Of a DNA stretch of 64,000 nt, positions 25,234-33,956 are shown one piece after another (positions within the stretch are counted from its first letter, which is position 1; every line of letters starts with the position of its first letter). The position numbers and the translations under genes were made by a program. Origin of the DNA: Gemmatimonadota bacterium (GTDB taxonomy: Bacteria; Gemmatimonadota; Gemmatimonadetes; Gemmatimonadales; Gemmatimonadaceae); contig JAQBQB010000030.1 in NCBI GenBank assembly GCA_028287235.1, forward strand, positions 1-64,000, given 5' to 3'. The notes beneath the pieces were generated by a model that saw only the letters and a program-made list of their open reading frames with translations, was not told the origin of the DNA and searched no databases.

Positions 25234-26715
25234 TTAGTACCTGTACAACTCCGGCTTGTACGGCCCCTCGACCGGCACGCCGATGTACGCCGCCTGCTCC
25301 GGCGACAGCATGGTCAACCGCGCACCGAGCTTGTCGAGGTGCAGGCGCGCCACCTTCTCATCGAGATGCTTCGGCAGCACGTACACCTTTCGCTCGTACT
25401 TGCCCGGATTGCCCCACACTTCGATCTGCGCCATCACCTGGTTGGTGAAGCTCGCCGACATCACGAAGCTCGGATGGCCCGTTGCGCAGCCGAGGTTCAT
25501 CAGGCGGCCTTCCGCCAGAATCATCACCGAGTGGCCGTCGGGGAACGCGAACTCGTCGTACTGCGGCTTGATGTTGATCCGCTTGAGCCCCTTCACCTTC
25601 TTGAGGCCGGCCATGTCGATCTCGTTGTCGAAATGGCCGATGTTCGCGACGATCGCCTTGTCCTTCATCTTCGCCATGTGGTCGGCGGTGATGATGTTGA
25701 AGTTGCCCGTCGCCGTGATGAAGATGTCGGCCGTTGACAGCACGTCGTCGATCGTCACGACCTGGTAGCCTTCCATGCACGCCTGCAGCGCGCAAATCGG
25801 ATCGATCTCGGTAATCACGACGCGTGCGCCCTGTCCTTTGAGGGCCTGCGCGCAGCCCTTGCCGACTTCGCCGTAGCCGAACACCACCGCGAGCTTGCCC
25901 GCGATCATGACGTCGGTGGCGCGGTTCAATCCGTCCACCACCGAGTGGCGGCAGCCGTAGATGTTGTCGAACTTCGACTTCGTCACGGAGTCGTTGACGT
26001 TGATCGCCGGGAAGAGCAGGGTGCCGGCCTTCATCATTTCATAAAGACGGTGCACGCCGGTGGTCGTCTCTTCGGTCACGCCCTTGATCTCGCCGGCCAT
26101 TTTCGTCCAGCGGCCGGGATGGCGCGTCGACTCCTGACGAAGCAAGTCGAGGATCACGCCCCACTCCTCAGGATCGTTCGCCGCGTCGAACGCCGGAATC
26201 TTGCCGGCCTTCTCGTACTCGGCGCCCTTGTGCACGAGGAGTGTCGCGTCGCCGCCGTCGTCGAGCAGCATGTTGGGGCCGCCGCCGTCGGGCCACATCA
26301 ACGCCTGCTCCGTGCACCACCAGTACTCATCGAGCGTCTCGCCCTTCCACGCGAACACCGGAATGCCCGCGGGCTTGTCGACGGTACCCTTGCGACCGAC
26401 CGCGACGGCGGCGGCGGCGTGGTCCTGCGTCGAGAAGATGTTGCACGACACCCAACGCACGTCGGCGCCGAGGTCGGTGAGCGTCTCGATCAGCACCGCG
26501 GTCTGCACCGTCATGTGCAACGAGCCCATGATGCGCGCGCCCTTGAGCGGGTTCTTGCCCTTGTACTCGTCGCGGATCGACATCAGGCCGGGCATCTCTT
26601 GCTCGGCGAGACGAATCTCCTTGCGGCCGAACTCGGCGAGGGAGAGATCGGCGACCTTGAACGGCGGACGGTCGGTGGCGGCTTTGTTCGGCGCGGTCAA
26701 CGTGGCGGTGCCCAT
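25234..26715 (-). CDS. ahcY: Adenosylhomocysteinase
   Basis: A 493-residue NAD-dependent enzyme that splits S-adenosylhomocysteine into adenosine and homocysteine, regenerating methylation capacity. Visible motifs are [32 protein letters not shown], the NAD site [11 protein letters not shown] (about residue 265), the catalytic region [13 protein letters not shown], and the terminal KPELYRY. It contains the roughly 40-residue insertion of the long class. ATG at 26715 is preferred over TTG at 26721 because AAGGA lies eight bases before it. It follows the SahR-like gene, with a REP-like hairpin between. Confidence 0.97.
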   Translation of the reverse strand: MGTATLTAPNKAATDRPPFKVADLSLAEFGRKEIRLAEQEMPGLMSIRDEYKGKNPLKGARIMGSLHMTVQTAVLIETLTDLGADVRWVSCNIFSTQDHAAAAVAVGRKGTVDKPAGIPVFAWKGETLDEYWWCTEQALMWPDGGGPNMLLDDGGDATLLVHKGAEYEKAGKIPAFDAANDPEEWGVILDLLRQESTRHPGRWTKMAGEIKGVTEETTTGVHRLYEMMKAGTLLFPAINVNDSVTKSKFDNIYGCRHSVVDGLNRATDVMIAGKLAVVFGYGEVGKGCAQALKGQGARVVITEIDPICALQACMEGYQVVTIDDVLSTADIFITATGNFNIITADHMAKMKDKAIVANIGHFDNEIDMAGLKKVKGLKRINIKPQYDEFAFPDGHSVMILAEGRLMNLGCATGHPSFVMSASFTNQVMAQIEVWGNPGKYERKVYVLPKHLDEKVARLHLDKLGARLTMLSPEQAAYIGVPVEGPYKPELYRY

Positions 26716-26742
26716 TAGCAAATCCTTATGGAGAAAAGTGGT

Positions 26743-26841
26743 GTCATCCCGAGCGAAGCGAGGGATCTACTCAACGTGATAATCGCCGGCAATAATCACC
26801 GGACAGTAGATTCCTCGGTCGCGTCGCTCCCTCGGAATGAC
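26743..26841. repeat. REP-like inverted repeat, copy A
   Basis: The left arm (26743-26771) begins GTCATCCCGAGCGAAGCG. The right arm (26805-26841) begins AGTAGATTCCTCGG and ends TCGGAATGAC, its near reverse complement. The 33-base spacer holds a smaller inverted repeat. A second element with the same arms lies at 61453-61542. The right arm lies inside the 3' end of the ArsR-methyltransferase gene, whose stop is in the spacer. Confidence 0.85.
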
Positions 26842-27815
26842 ATTGTGGTGCTACTCCCTGCGCTACTACTCCCTGCATTCCGTGCACTGGCAACGAACAA
26901 CGTCGGCCCTTTCATCTCCGGATCGTCCGGAAGCGCGCGATAGCGGCACGACGTGAATCCTGCGTTGGACAACCATTCCTTCACCTGCTCTCCGTCGAAG
27001 CCCTGCCACACGTGGCCGAGCTGAATGACGTAGTCCACGCGGTCGTGCGACATCAGGTCGACGATCAGCACCCGTCCGCCCGGCTTGAGCACGCGTTGAA
27101 TCTCACGCATCGCCTTCGCCGGATCGGTGACGAAATGCGCGACGAGAAAGAGGACCGCGATGTCGAGCGTATCGTCGTCGATCGGCAGCGACTCGATCGT
27201 GCCTTCGCGCAGCTCGACGTTCTCGCGACCCACGAGGCGTTCCTTCGCCGCGGCGAGCATCGGTCCCGACTCATCGACGGCGATCACGCGACCCACGCAC
27301 GGCGCGAGCGCGTCGGAGATGTGTCCCGTGCCACAGCCCAGATCCCCGACGACCCACGTCTCGTCGAGCAGGTCGAGCAGCGCGAGCAAGTCGGTGCGCG
27401 TGCCGATCATGTCGGCGCGCATCTTGTCCCACATGCTGGCGGAGTTCAGAAAAAAGATCTGCGCCTTGTCGCGGCGCTTCGCGAGGACGCTCTCGGCGCG
27501 GCGCGCGTCCTGCGCCGATCCAACGGCACCGGCGACTTGCGAGCGCACGAGCGACCAGAGCTGCCGCGTCGCGGCGTCCAGACGGTTCGGCACCATCTTA
27601 TAGAAGCGGCTCGTGCCTTCGCCGCGCGAGACGAGCCAGCCGTCGTCGGCGAGGAGCTTCAAGTGGCGGCTCACCGTGGACTGCGGGAGCTGGAGCACCG
27701 AGCAGAGCTCGCTCACGGTCAACTCGTGCCGGTCGAGGAGCAGCAAGATGCGGCTTCTCGTCGGGTCGGCGAGAGCGGAAAAGCGCTCGAGGACGTTCAG
27801 TCGGTGGTCAGTCAT
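26796..27815 (-). CDS. ArsR-family regulator fused to a SAM-dependent methyltransferase domain (SahR-like)
   Basis: A 339-residue protein. The ArsR winged helix (about residues 5-90) includes LADPTRSRILLLL and the recognition helix PQSTVSRHLKLLADDGW. A class-I methyltransferase fold (about 135-300) includes the SAM motif VVGDLGCGTGHISDAL and the acidic VIAVDESGPML. It lies directly upstream of ahcY. ArsR-methyltransferase proteins in this context are known as SAH-responsive regulators (SahR) of SAM recycling in Proteobacteria, so it may sense SAH and not methylate. Its last 15 residues (from MSFRGSDA) are encoded by a REP-like repeat and are unlikely to be functional. ATG 27815 is preferred over the upstream ATG at 27848. 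Confidence 0.85.
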   Translation of the reverse strand: MTDHRLNVLERFSALADPTRSRILLLLDRHELTVSELCSVLQLPQSTVSRHLKLLADDGWLVSRGEGTSRFYKMVPNRLDAATRQLWSLVRSQVAGAVGSAQDARRAESVLAKRRDKAQIFFLNSASMWDKMRADMIGTRTDLLALLDLLDETWVVGDLGCGTGHISDALAPCVGRVIAVDESGPMLAAAKERLVGRENVELREGTIESLPIDDDTLDIAVLFLVAHFVTDPAKAMREIQRVLKPGGRVLIVDLMSHDRVDYVIQLGHVWQGFDGEQVKEWLSNAGFTSCRYRALPDDPEMKGPTLFVASARNAGSSSAGSSTTMSFRGSDATEESTVR

Positions 27816-27820
27816 TGCAT

Positions 27821-27864
27821 CCGTGCATCCGGATGGAAGGTGACTCAAGAAACGGCTCGAGTCA
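27821..27864 (-). promoter_or_regulatory. Candidate operator region of the SahR-like gene
   Basis: The 63-base gap upstream of the ArsR-type gene holds TGACTC (27841-27846) and GAGTCA (27859-27864) as an inverted repeat overlapping a -35-like TTGACT. A CATCCGGATG palindrome lies nearer the start. Either could bind the regulator. No copy of the first palindrome is seen before ahcY or metK. Confidence 0.4.
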
Positions 27865-27878
27865 AGCCCCGGCTCAAC

Positions 27879-28910
27879 CTATTCCTCGTGTGCCGAGAAC
27901 GTCTGCTGAAATGCTGTGAGATCGTCGATGACGAGCCCGATGCGTGTGATCTGGCGCTCGGAACCGTAAAGTCCGATTGCGCGCACCGGTTCGCGTAGCT
28001 CCACAAGGGCGTTCGGCTGTCCCGGCACCGCGCGAAGGTATCCCGGCGTACCCTTCGCTGGCGCCTTCACCCGGCCGAAGTCGATCCGCTCGATCGACGC
28101 GCGCGGAATGTCGATCGACCACAAGACGCCGCTGCGGATGCGAAGCTCGGTGCGCGAGAGCAGAATAGGTCGAAGTTGAACTGCCCGCGCAAAGCCCAAC
28201 AGCCAGACGGCGCCGAACGCGCTGACGGCGAACAGGCCGAGTGCCACGCGAGGTGCGAACGCGCGAACGAGGAAGTGTACGGCGACGGTTTCGACGATCG
28301 TCACGAAGAGCAGGACGTACAGTGTCGCGGCGTAGGCCTCACGCTTGTGGTACGAGAAGCCCTGCGCGCCGGGTGGGACGAACGGCTTGCGACGCCAGGA
28401 TGCCAGCGCGTAGAACATCAAGCTCGCCTCCATGGCGACGACGTCAGCCAGACGAGCCTGCATGATCGAATCATCGAGCGACGCGCGAATGCGTTCGGGG
28501 ACGTCCATTGAGACGCCGGACGCGGCGAGCCGTTGCTGGGTTCGTCTCACGCCGATGACCACCAAGGCGACGACCGCGACCTCGAGCGGAATTCCGAGAT
28601 ATCGAATAAACTGAACGAGATCGCGCTGTCCTGGCGGAAGCGTGAGCGTCGCCGTGACGACGCTCAGTGCAAACACCGGCAGCGAGGTGCGGAGGGTCGC
28701 ATGACCCGGTCGAACGACCAGCGCCCAATAGGCGAACGTGACGCCGAGGGTCAAGTCGATGCTGATCGCGGCGCCAAATAGATCGGGCCGTGTGCCGAAC
28801 GTCGCTGAGTGGGCGAGGGTGCCGTCGACGATGTAAAAGAGCAGGGCGACGACGATAAAACCGAGCGGCGTCCGGATTCTTTGAAAACGTGGAACGAGAA
28901 CAGCGTTCAC
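27879..28910 (-). CDS. Multi-pass membrane protein of unknown function
   Basis: A 343-residue protein starting with GTG at 28910. Two groups of hydrophobic helices (about residues 15-130 and 195-245) flank a cytoplasmic loop. A C-terminal soluble part (about 250-343) has the PH-like pattern TELRIRSGVLWSIDIPRASIERIDFG, as in bacterial bPH2/DUF304-like domains that read out membrane-near signals. No enzyme motif is visible. It is divergent from the TldD/TldE pair and upstream of the SahR-like gene on the same strand. Confidence 0.65.
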   Translation of the reverse strand: MNAVLVPRFQRIRTPLGFIVVALLFYIVDGTLAHSATFGTRPDLFGAAISIDLTLGVTFAYWALVVRPGHATLRTSLPVFALSVVTATLTLPPGQRDLVQFIRYLGIPLEVAVVALVVIGVRRTQQRLAASGVSMDVPERIRASLDDSIMQARLADVVAMEASLMFYALASWRRKPFVPPGAQGFSYHKREAYAATLYVLLFVTIVETVAVHFLVRAFAPRVALGLFAVSAFGAVWLLGFARAVQLRPILLSRTELRIRSGVLWSIDIPRASIERIDFGRVKAPAKGTPGYLRAVPGQPNALVELREPVRAIGLYGSERQITRIGLVIDDLTAFQQTFSAHEE

Positions 28911-29036
28911 GAGGTATGTCCGGTCAGTCGTTCATACAGTTCCCAAACACCGAGACAGCATCTTCGCTGTTGACCATACGGCTCGGCCCAGCGACAGTTT
29001 CCGCAAGGCTCGACTCCACCCCAGCCATTGGCGACA

Positions 29037-30671
29037 ATGACCAGCAGGCGAGATTTCCTCAAGAAGACCGGCGCCGTCGCGGCCGCGGCCGCCGCAGGCT
29101 CGGTATTGTATCCGGGCTTCGCCGCGGCGATGACCGCGCCGCCAGTCTATCCGCGCGGCGTCAGCGCATTCGAAGAGCTTCCGATCAAGGAACTGCTCAT
29201 GGATGCGCTCAACGCCGCCAAGACCGCCGGCGCGTCGTGGTCCGACGCGCGCATCGGCCGCTACCGGCAGAGCTTCGTGGGCACGCGTGAGAAGCAGATC
29301 GTGCAGGTCGGGGATACCGACTCGATCGGCATCGGCGTTCGCGCGCTCGTGGGCGGCGCGTGGGGATTTGCCGCGACGCAGAACCTCACCCGCGACGGCG
29401 TGGTTGCCGCCGCGCGCGAAGCCGCGGCTATCGCCAAGGCGAATCGCATTCCGGGCGCTGCGCCAGTCGTGCTCGCGGCGTCGCCGGCCTATCCGAACGC
29501 GACATGGAAGAGCTCCTTCGAGATCGATCCGTTCACCATTCCGGTAGAGCAGAAGGCGCAGCTTCTCATCGACGCGAACACCGAGGCGATGAAGGCCACG
29601 AACGTGAAGTTCGTGAATAGCACGCTCTTCTTCGTGAAGGAAGATCGCAACTACGCGAATACCGACGGCTCCTTCATCACGCAGACTGTGGTGCGCAGTT
29701 GGGCGCCGTTCACCGCGACCGCCGTTTCCGCCGACTTCACAGATTTCCAATCGCGCGGCAACACCGTGCAGCCCATGGCGCGCGGCTGGGAGTTCATCGT
29801 CGGTGCCGACCTCAAAGGAAACGCGCGCAAGTGGGGCGAGGAAGCAGCCGAGAAGCTCAAGGCAAAGCCGGTGGACGTGGGCCGCTACGACCTCGTGCTG
29901 CATCCGTCGCACCTCTGGCTCACGATTCACGAGTCCATCGGACATCCCACCGAGTTGGACAGAGCGATGGGCTACGAGGCCAACTACGCCGGCACGAGCT
30001 TCGTCGCGCCGCCGGAGAAAGTGCTCGGCCAGCTCAAGTACGGTCCGGAGTTCATGAACATTCAGGGCGACCGGACGCAGGAAGGCGGCTGCGCCACGAT
30101 CGGCTACGACGACGACGGCGTGAAGGCGGAGTCGTTCCTCATCATCAAGAACGGCGTGTTCCATGATTACCAGACGAGCCGCGAGCAGGCGCCCTGGCTC
30201 GAGTGGTACTACAAGAAGAACAACATGCCGGTGAAGTCGCACGGCTGCTGCAACGCCGACAACTGGAGCAGCGTGCAGTTCCAGCGCATGCCGAACGTCT
30301 CCCTTCTGCCCGGCGTGCAAGACAAGACGTGGGAGGATCTCATCGCCGCCACGGACAACGGCATCGGGATCGTCGGCGACGGCTCGTTCTCGATCGACCA
30401 ACAGAGGTACAACGCGCAGTTCGGCGGCCAGGTCTTCTACGAGATCAAGGGCGGCAAGATCACCGGCATGCTCAAGGACGTGGCGTACCAGATGCGCACG
30501 CCCGATTTCTGGAACTCCATGGACATGATCGGAGGCAAGTCGAGCTACATGATGGGCGCGAGCTTCTTCGACGGAAAAGGACAGCCCGGCCAAGTGGGCT
30601 CGGTGAGCCACGGCTGCGTGCCGGCGCGCTTCCGCAACATCAACGTCATCAACACCGGGAGGAAGGCATGA
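29037..30671 (+). CDS. tldD: TldD-family metalloprotease with Tat-like signal
   Basis: A 544-residue TldD/PmbA-family protein. The N-terminus SRRDFLKKTGAVAAAAAAGS fits a twin-arginine signal, so it is probably exported folded. The zinc motif HESIGH is at 298-303. A late cysteine in SHGCVPARF corresponds to the family's third ligand region. In E. coli TldD/TldE form a cytosolic heterodimer that degrades unfolded peptides and matures microcin B17. A secreted version is a variation found in several phyla. An upstream TTG at 29028 is an alternative start. The gene overlaps the next by ATGA. Confidence 0.87.
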   Translation: MTSRRDFLKKTGAVAAAAAAGSVLYPGFAAAMTAPPVYPRGVSAFEELPIKELLMDALNAAKTAGASWSDARIGRYRQSFVGTREKQIVQVGDTDSIGIGVRALVGGAWGFAATQNLTRDGVVAAAREAAAIAKANRIPGAAPVVLAASPAYPNATWKSSFEIDPFTIPVEQKAQLLIDANTEAMKATNVKFVNSTLFFVKEDRNYANTDGSFITQTVVRSWAPFTATAVSADFTDFQSRGNTVQPMARGWEFIVGADLKGNARKWGEEAAEKLKAKPVDVGRYDLVLHPSHLWLTIHESIGHPTELDRAMGYEANYAGTSFVAPPEKVLGQLKYGPEFMNIQGDRTQEGGCATIGYDDDGVKAESFLIIKNGVFHDYQTSREQAPWLEWYYKKNNMPVKSHGCCNADNWSSVQFQRMPNVSLLPGVQDKTWEDLIAATDNGIGIVGDGSFSIDQQRYNAQFGGQVFYEIKGGKITGMLKDVAYQMRTPDFWNSMDMIGGKSSYMMGASFFDGKGQPGQVGSVSHGCVPARFRNINVINTGRKA

Positions 30672-32020
30672 GCGCCGCCGATTCTCGCGTGATGACCCGC
30701 GAACAAGCGCAGGCGCTCGTGGAGCGCACGGTGAAGATGTCGAAGGCCGACGAGATCCAGGTGAACGTGGGCGGCGGCTACAGCGCCAACATCCGCTTCG
30801 CCGACAACCGCATCTCGACCGCCGGCGGCGTCTCGACGGCAACGCTGAGCATTCAAAGCTCCTATGGACCGAAGCACGCCGTGACGTCGACGAACGACTT
30901 CACCGACGCGGGGCTCGAGCGCGCGGTGCGGCAGTCGGAAGCGTTGGCCAAGCTGGCGCCGGACGATCCGGAGTCGATGCCCGCACTCGGGCCGCAGCAG
31001 TACGACGACGTGAAGACGTACTTCGACTCCACGGCGAATCTCGGCCCTGACGGGCGCGCCGCGGCGGCACGTGTGGCGATCGATCCGTGCAAGGCGGCGG
31101 GCGACCTCAAGGCCGCCGGGTTCCTCGTCACCGGCATCGGCGCGGGCGCCGTCGGCAACAGCAAGGGATTGTTCGCCTATCAGTCGGGTACGTCGTCGAA
31201 CTACACGCTCACCGTGCGCACGACCGACGGCACGGGATCGGGTTGGGCCGGCGCGGATCACCCCGACTGGTCGCAGCTCGACGTGAAGGGCGTTGCGCAG
31301 GCGGCGATCGAAAAAGCGCGCATGTCGCGCAACCCCGTGGCGATCGAGCCCGGACGCTACACGGTCATTCTCGAGCCGCAGGCGGTCGGCGATCTCGTGC
31401 AGTTGCTCGCGTTCACGTTCGGGGCACGCGCGGCCGACGAAGGCCGAAGCCCGTACTCGAAGCAGGGCGGCGGCAACAAGCTCGGCGAGAAGATCGTCGA
31501 CGAGCGGGTGACGTTGTTCTCCGATCCCGCCGATCCGCAGCTGTTGAGCAACAGCTTCGATGGGCAGGGGCTTCCGGCACACCGGCAGGCCTGGGTCGAG
31601 AACGGCATCCTGAAAAAGCTCACCTACGGACGCTTCTGGGCGCAGAAGAAAGGCGTGCAGCCTGACGCTGGAACCAACGCCGTGAAGTTCGCGGGTGGAA
31701 CGCAGACCACCGAGGACCTCATCAAGTCGACTCCGCGCGGCATTCTCGTGACGCGCCTGTTCTATTTGCGTCCGGTCGATCCACGCACAGTGTTGTACAC
31801 GGGCCTGACACGCGACGGCACCTTCCTCATCGAGAACGGCAAGATCTCGAAGGCCGTGAAGAACTTCCGCTTCAACGAGTCGCCGTTGTTCATGCTGAAC
31901 AACCTCGACGCGATTGGGCGCGCGGTGCGCGTCGCGGGTACGGAGGCGGGTGGCGACGTCGTGATGCCGTCGATCAAGGTGCGAGACTTCAACTTCACCA
32001 GCTTGTCGGACGCTGTCTGA
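30668..32020 (+). CDS. TldE/PmbA-family partner protein
   Basis: A 450-residue TldE-like protein with no HExxxH motif, as expected for the non-catalytic partner of the TldD/E heterodimer. Family segments include RFADNRISTAGG near residue 40, an LEPQAVGDLVQLLAFTFGAR stretch (about 238-257) and KLTYGRFWAQKKGV. It has no signal peptide although its partner carries a Tat-like one, so it may be co-exported as a complex (hitchhiker) or the pair may meet elsewhere. The start at 30668 overlaps the TldD stop. Confidence 0.85.
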   Translation: MSAADSRVMTREQAQALVERTVKMSKADEIQVNVGGGYSANIRFADNRISTAGGVSTATLSIQSSYGPKHAVTSTNDFTDAGLERAVRQSEALAKLAPDDPESMPALGPQQYDDVKTYFDSTANLGPDGRAAAARVAIDPCKAAGDLKAAGFLVTGIGAGAVGNSKGLFAYQSGTSSNYTLTVRTTDGTGSGWAGADHPDWSQLDVKGVAQAAIEKARMSRNPVAIEPGRYTVILEPQAVGDLVQLLAFTFGARAADEGRSPYSKQGGGNKLGEKIVDERVTLFSDPADPQLLSNSFDGQGLPAHRQAWVENGILKKLTYGRFWAQKKGVQPDAGTNAVKFAGGTQTTEDLIKSTPRGILVTRLFYLRPVDPRTVLYTGLTRDGTFLIENGKISKAVKNFRFNESPLFMLNNLDAIGRAVRVAGTEAGGDVVMPSIKVRDFNFTSLSDAV

Positions 32021-32054
32021 CGGAGTAGGCGCGTGCGCGTGGGCGGATCGCCGC

Positions 32055-32579
32055 TCACGCGTTCGCGCGATTCTCCTGCTCGCCCCGGTCGGCGACTGCA
32101 CCGAACCCGGATGCGCCGTCGTCACCGCCGTGCGGCATTCCGCCGAGCAGCGCGAGATACGCATTCATGCGCCGCACCAAATCCCTCGGACTGACCGGCT
32201 TGAGAATGTAGCCGTCGAACGTGGGTGATCCTCCCACCAGATCCGCCGTGGAGTCCACGCGCGCCGAGAACGCGATGAGGGGAATTCCGCTCGTCGCCGG
32301 GTCGGACTTGAGCATGCGGCTCGCCTGAAAGCCGTCGAGCTCCGGAAGCCCGATGTCCATCAAGACGAGACTCGGATGGAGCGAGCGGGTCAGGGCAATG
32401 GCTTCCGGCCCCGTGGTCGCTTCCTCCACGCGGTAGCCGTAGTGCCGCAAGATGAGGCAATACACGCGTCGTGTATCCTCGTTGTCTTCCGCGAGCACCA
32501 CGAGCGGCTGCGTCCGTCGCGCGTCACTGTCGTCACGCTCGTCACTGTCTGGCTCGTTTGACCACTGCTCGGAAGACAT
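32055..32579 (-). CDS. Single-domain response regulator
   Basis: A 174-residue protein with one receiver domain (about residues 24-145). The acidic pocket AEDNED, the phosphoacceptor in LVLMDIGLPELDG (about residue 73), the Thr/Ser position in LIAFSA and the conserved lysine in ILKPVSP are all present. There is no output domain; N- and C-terminal tails are polar and probably disordered. No histidine kinase is adjacent, so it may be a phosphorelay intermediate or a CheY-like effector for a distant kinase. Confidence 0.87.
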   Translation of the reverse strand: MSSEQWSNEPDSDERDDSDARRTQPLVVLAEDNEDTRRVYCLILRHYGYRVEEATTGPEAIALTRSLHPSLVLMDIGLPELDGFQASRMLKSDPATSGIPLIAFSARVDSTADLVGGSPTFDGYILKPVSPRDLVRRMNAYLALLGGMPHGGDDGASGFGAVADRGEQENRANA

Positions 32580-32745
32580 CCGGCACCCGCGCCCTTCGGC
32601 TGCAACTGTGTGCGCATACGTGCTTTCAACGTCAGCAGTGCAGAAAGCAGACCCATAGTGACAGTCCCGTGAACTTGCCGGGGATCTGGCTAAGATTCGA
32701 ACAGTGACCGGATATCCTCGGCACCGGTTAGGCCTCTAGAACGCC

Positions 32746-33348
32746 ATGCCGAGACCACATCTGTCCGCCCTCAGCCTGCAGCACAGCGCGCCTCCACATC
32801 CGGTTCCGCCGAATGCATCGATGATCAGCCGAGCGAAGCTCGGGGACATCGACGCGTTCACGGCGATCGTGGACGCGTACTATTCGCGCTGCCTGCGGTT
32901 CGCGCGCGCCATGCTGCTGAACGTCGACGACGCCGAGGACATGGTGCAGGACACGTTCGTGCGGCTCTATCGGGCGCTGCCGCGATACGAGGAGCGCCAG
33001 CGGTTCGAGTCGTGGCTGTTTCAAATTCTCGGCAACTGCTGCCGCACGGCGAACACCGCGTTTCGCCGCCACTCGGCGCAGACGGTAGACGACGCATTCG
33101 CGCTCGAGCGTGTGGCGTCGCCCGACGTGACCGGTGCGCGCCTGGATCATGAATGGGGCGACGCCGTACGGAAGGCGCTTGCGGACGTGCCCGAGTACAA
33201 TCGAGAGATTTTCCTGTTGCATTATATAGAAGAATTCTCCTACGACGAGATCGAGCGCATGACCGGCGTGAAGCAGTCGGCGCTCAAGATGCGGGTCAAG
33301 CGAGCCAGCGATTTTCTACGCGCGCGGCTGAGCCAGGAGCACGGATGA
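32746..33348 (+). CDS. ECF RNA polymerase sigma factor (second operon)
   Basis: Regions 2 (LRFARAMLLNVDDAEDMVQDTF, then the RLYRALPRYEERQRFESWLF segment) and 4 (LADVPEYNREIFLLHYIEEF, then EIERMTGVKQSALKMRVKRA) are clear. ATG 32746 gives 200 residues. An internal ATG at 32821 (MISRAKLGDIDAF) may be the true start because the first 25 residues are not family-like. It heads a compact operon: the next gene overlaps by ATGA and the third by four bases, pointing to sigma, anti-sigma and exported effectors transcribed together. Confidence 0.9.
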   Translation: MPRPHLSALSLQHSAPPHPVPPNASMISRAKLGDIDAFTAIVDAYYSRCLRFARAMLLNVDDAEDMVQDTFVRLYRALPRYEERQRFESWLFQILGNCCRTANTAFRRHSAQTVDDAFALERVASPDVTGARLDHEWGDAVRKALADVPEYNREIFLLHYIEEFSYDEIERMTGVKQSALKMRVKRASDFLRARLSQEHG

Positions 33349-33956
33349 GCGGGATCGACGACGATCCGCTCCTGCGTCGCGCCCTGGAGGAGCTGCGGCG
33401 CCTTCCGGCCACCGATCCGGAGGCTGTGCGTCGTGTCGTCGGCGTCGCCGCGGAAGCACGCGTGTCCCCGGCGGACGAGCCGGTTGCCGACCGGTCGTCG
33501 AGCGGTGCGCGATCGATGCGACGGTGGACCGCCGTGAGCGTTGCGGCGGCCGCGGCGATCGTCGGCTTCGTCGCGCGCGGTGTCTGGCTCCCCGGCGCAG
33601 GTCCCGTGCGTACCGAGAACGTCGCGTCCCCATCGGTCGCGGCGGCGGCGCCCATGGTGAAAGCGTCGGCCGGCGGAGCGATCGTGGCGTTGCCGCAGCA
33701 GTTCGTGCTCGAGAATTCGGCAGCCCACCGCATCTCGGTGGTAGGCGATTTCAACAAGTGGAATGCCGCGAGCGCGCCCATGACACGCGCGGCGGAGGGC
33801 GGGTTGTGGTCGACCGTGATTCCGATTCTTCCCGGCCGGCACGTGTACGGCTTCATGATCGACGATTCGCTGTTCACGCTCGACCCCCGCGCTCCCAAGG
33901 CGCGCGATCCGGATCTCGGTACCGATGGATCGGTCGTCATCGTGGGGCGGCCATGA
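33345..33956 (+). CDS. Membrane anti-sigma candidate with a C-terminal glycogen-binding-like (AMPK-CBM) domain
   Basis: A 203-residue protein. A cytoplasmic N-terminus of about 55 residues, lacking a zinc motif, is followed by one transmembrane helix (about 60-78, AVSVAAAAAIVGFVARGVW) and an extracytoplasmic domain (about 118-203). That domain contains RISVVGDFNKWNAASAPM and later GRHVYGFMIDD, the GDFNxW and YxFxIDG hallmarks of the AMPK-beta/CBM48 fold. Position after the sigma gene suggests an anti-sigma whose sensor domain could bind a glycan. Most anti-sigmas do not carry this domain. Confidence 0.7.
   Translation: MSGIDDDPLLRRALEELRRLPATDPEAVRRVVGVAAEARVSPADEPVADRSSSGARSMRRWTAVSVAAAAAIVGFVARGVWLPGAGPVRTENVASPSVAAAAPMVKASAGGAIVALPQQFVLENSAAHRISVVGDFNKWNAASAPMTRAAEGGLWSTVIPILPGRHVYGFMIDDSLFTLDPRAPKARDPDLGTDGSVVIVGRP

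Noticed and set aside
25132-26790. A SAH or SAM riboswitch before ahcY
   Set aside because: The 26716-26790 leader is largely occupied by the REP-like arm, and I could not find the conserved SAH-aptamer segments. Regulation by the ArsR-type protein is more plausible.
32580-32745. tRNA-like TTCGAA word near 32694
   Set aside because: No acceptor stem, D arm or anticodon arm can be drawn around it. No tRNA gene is visible in the window.
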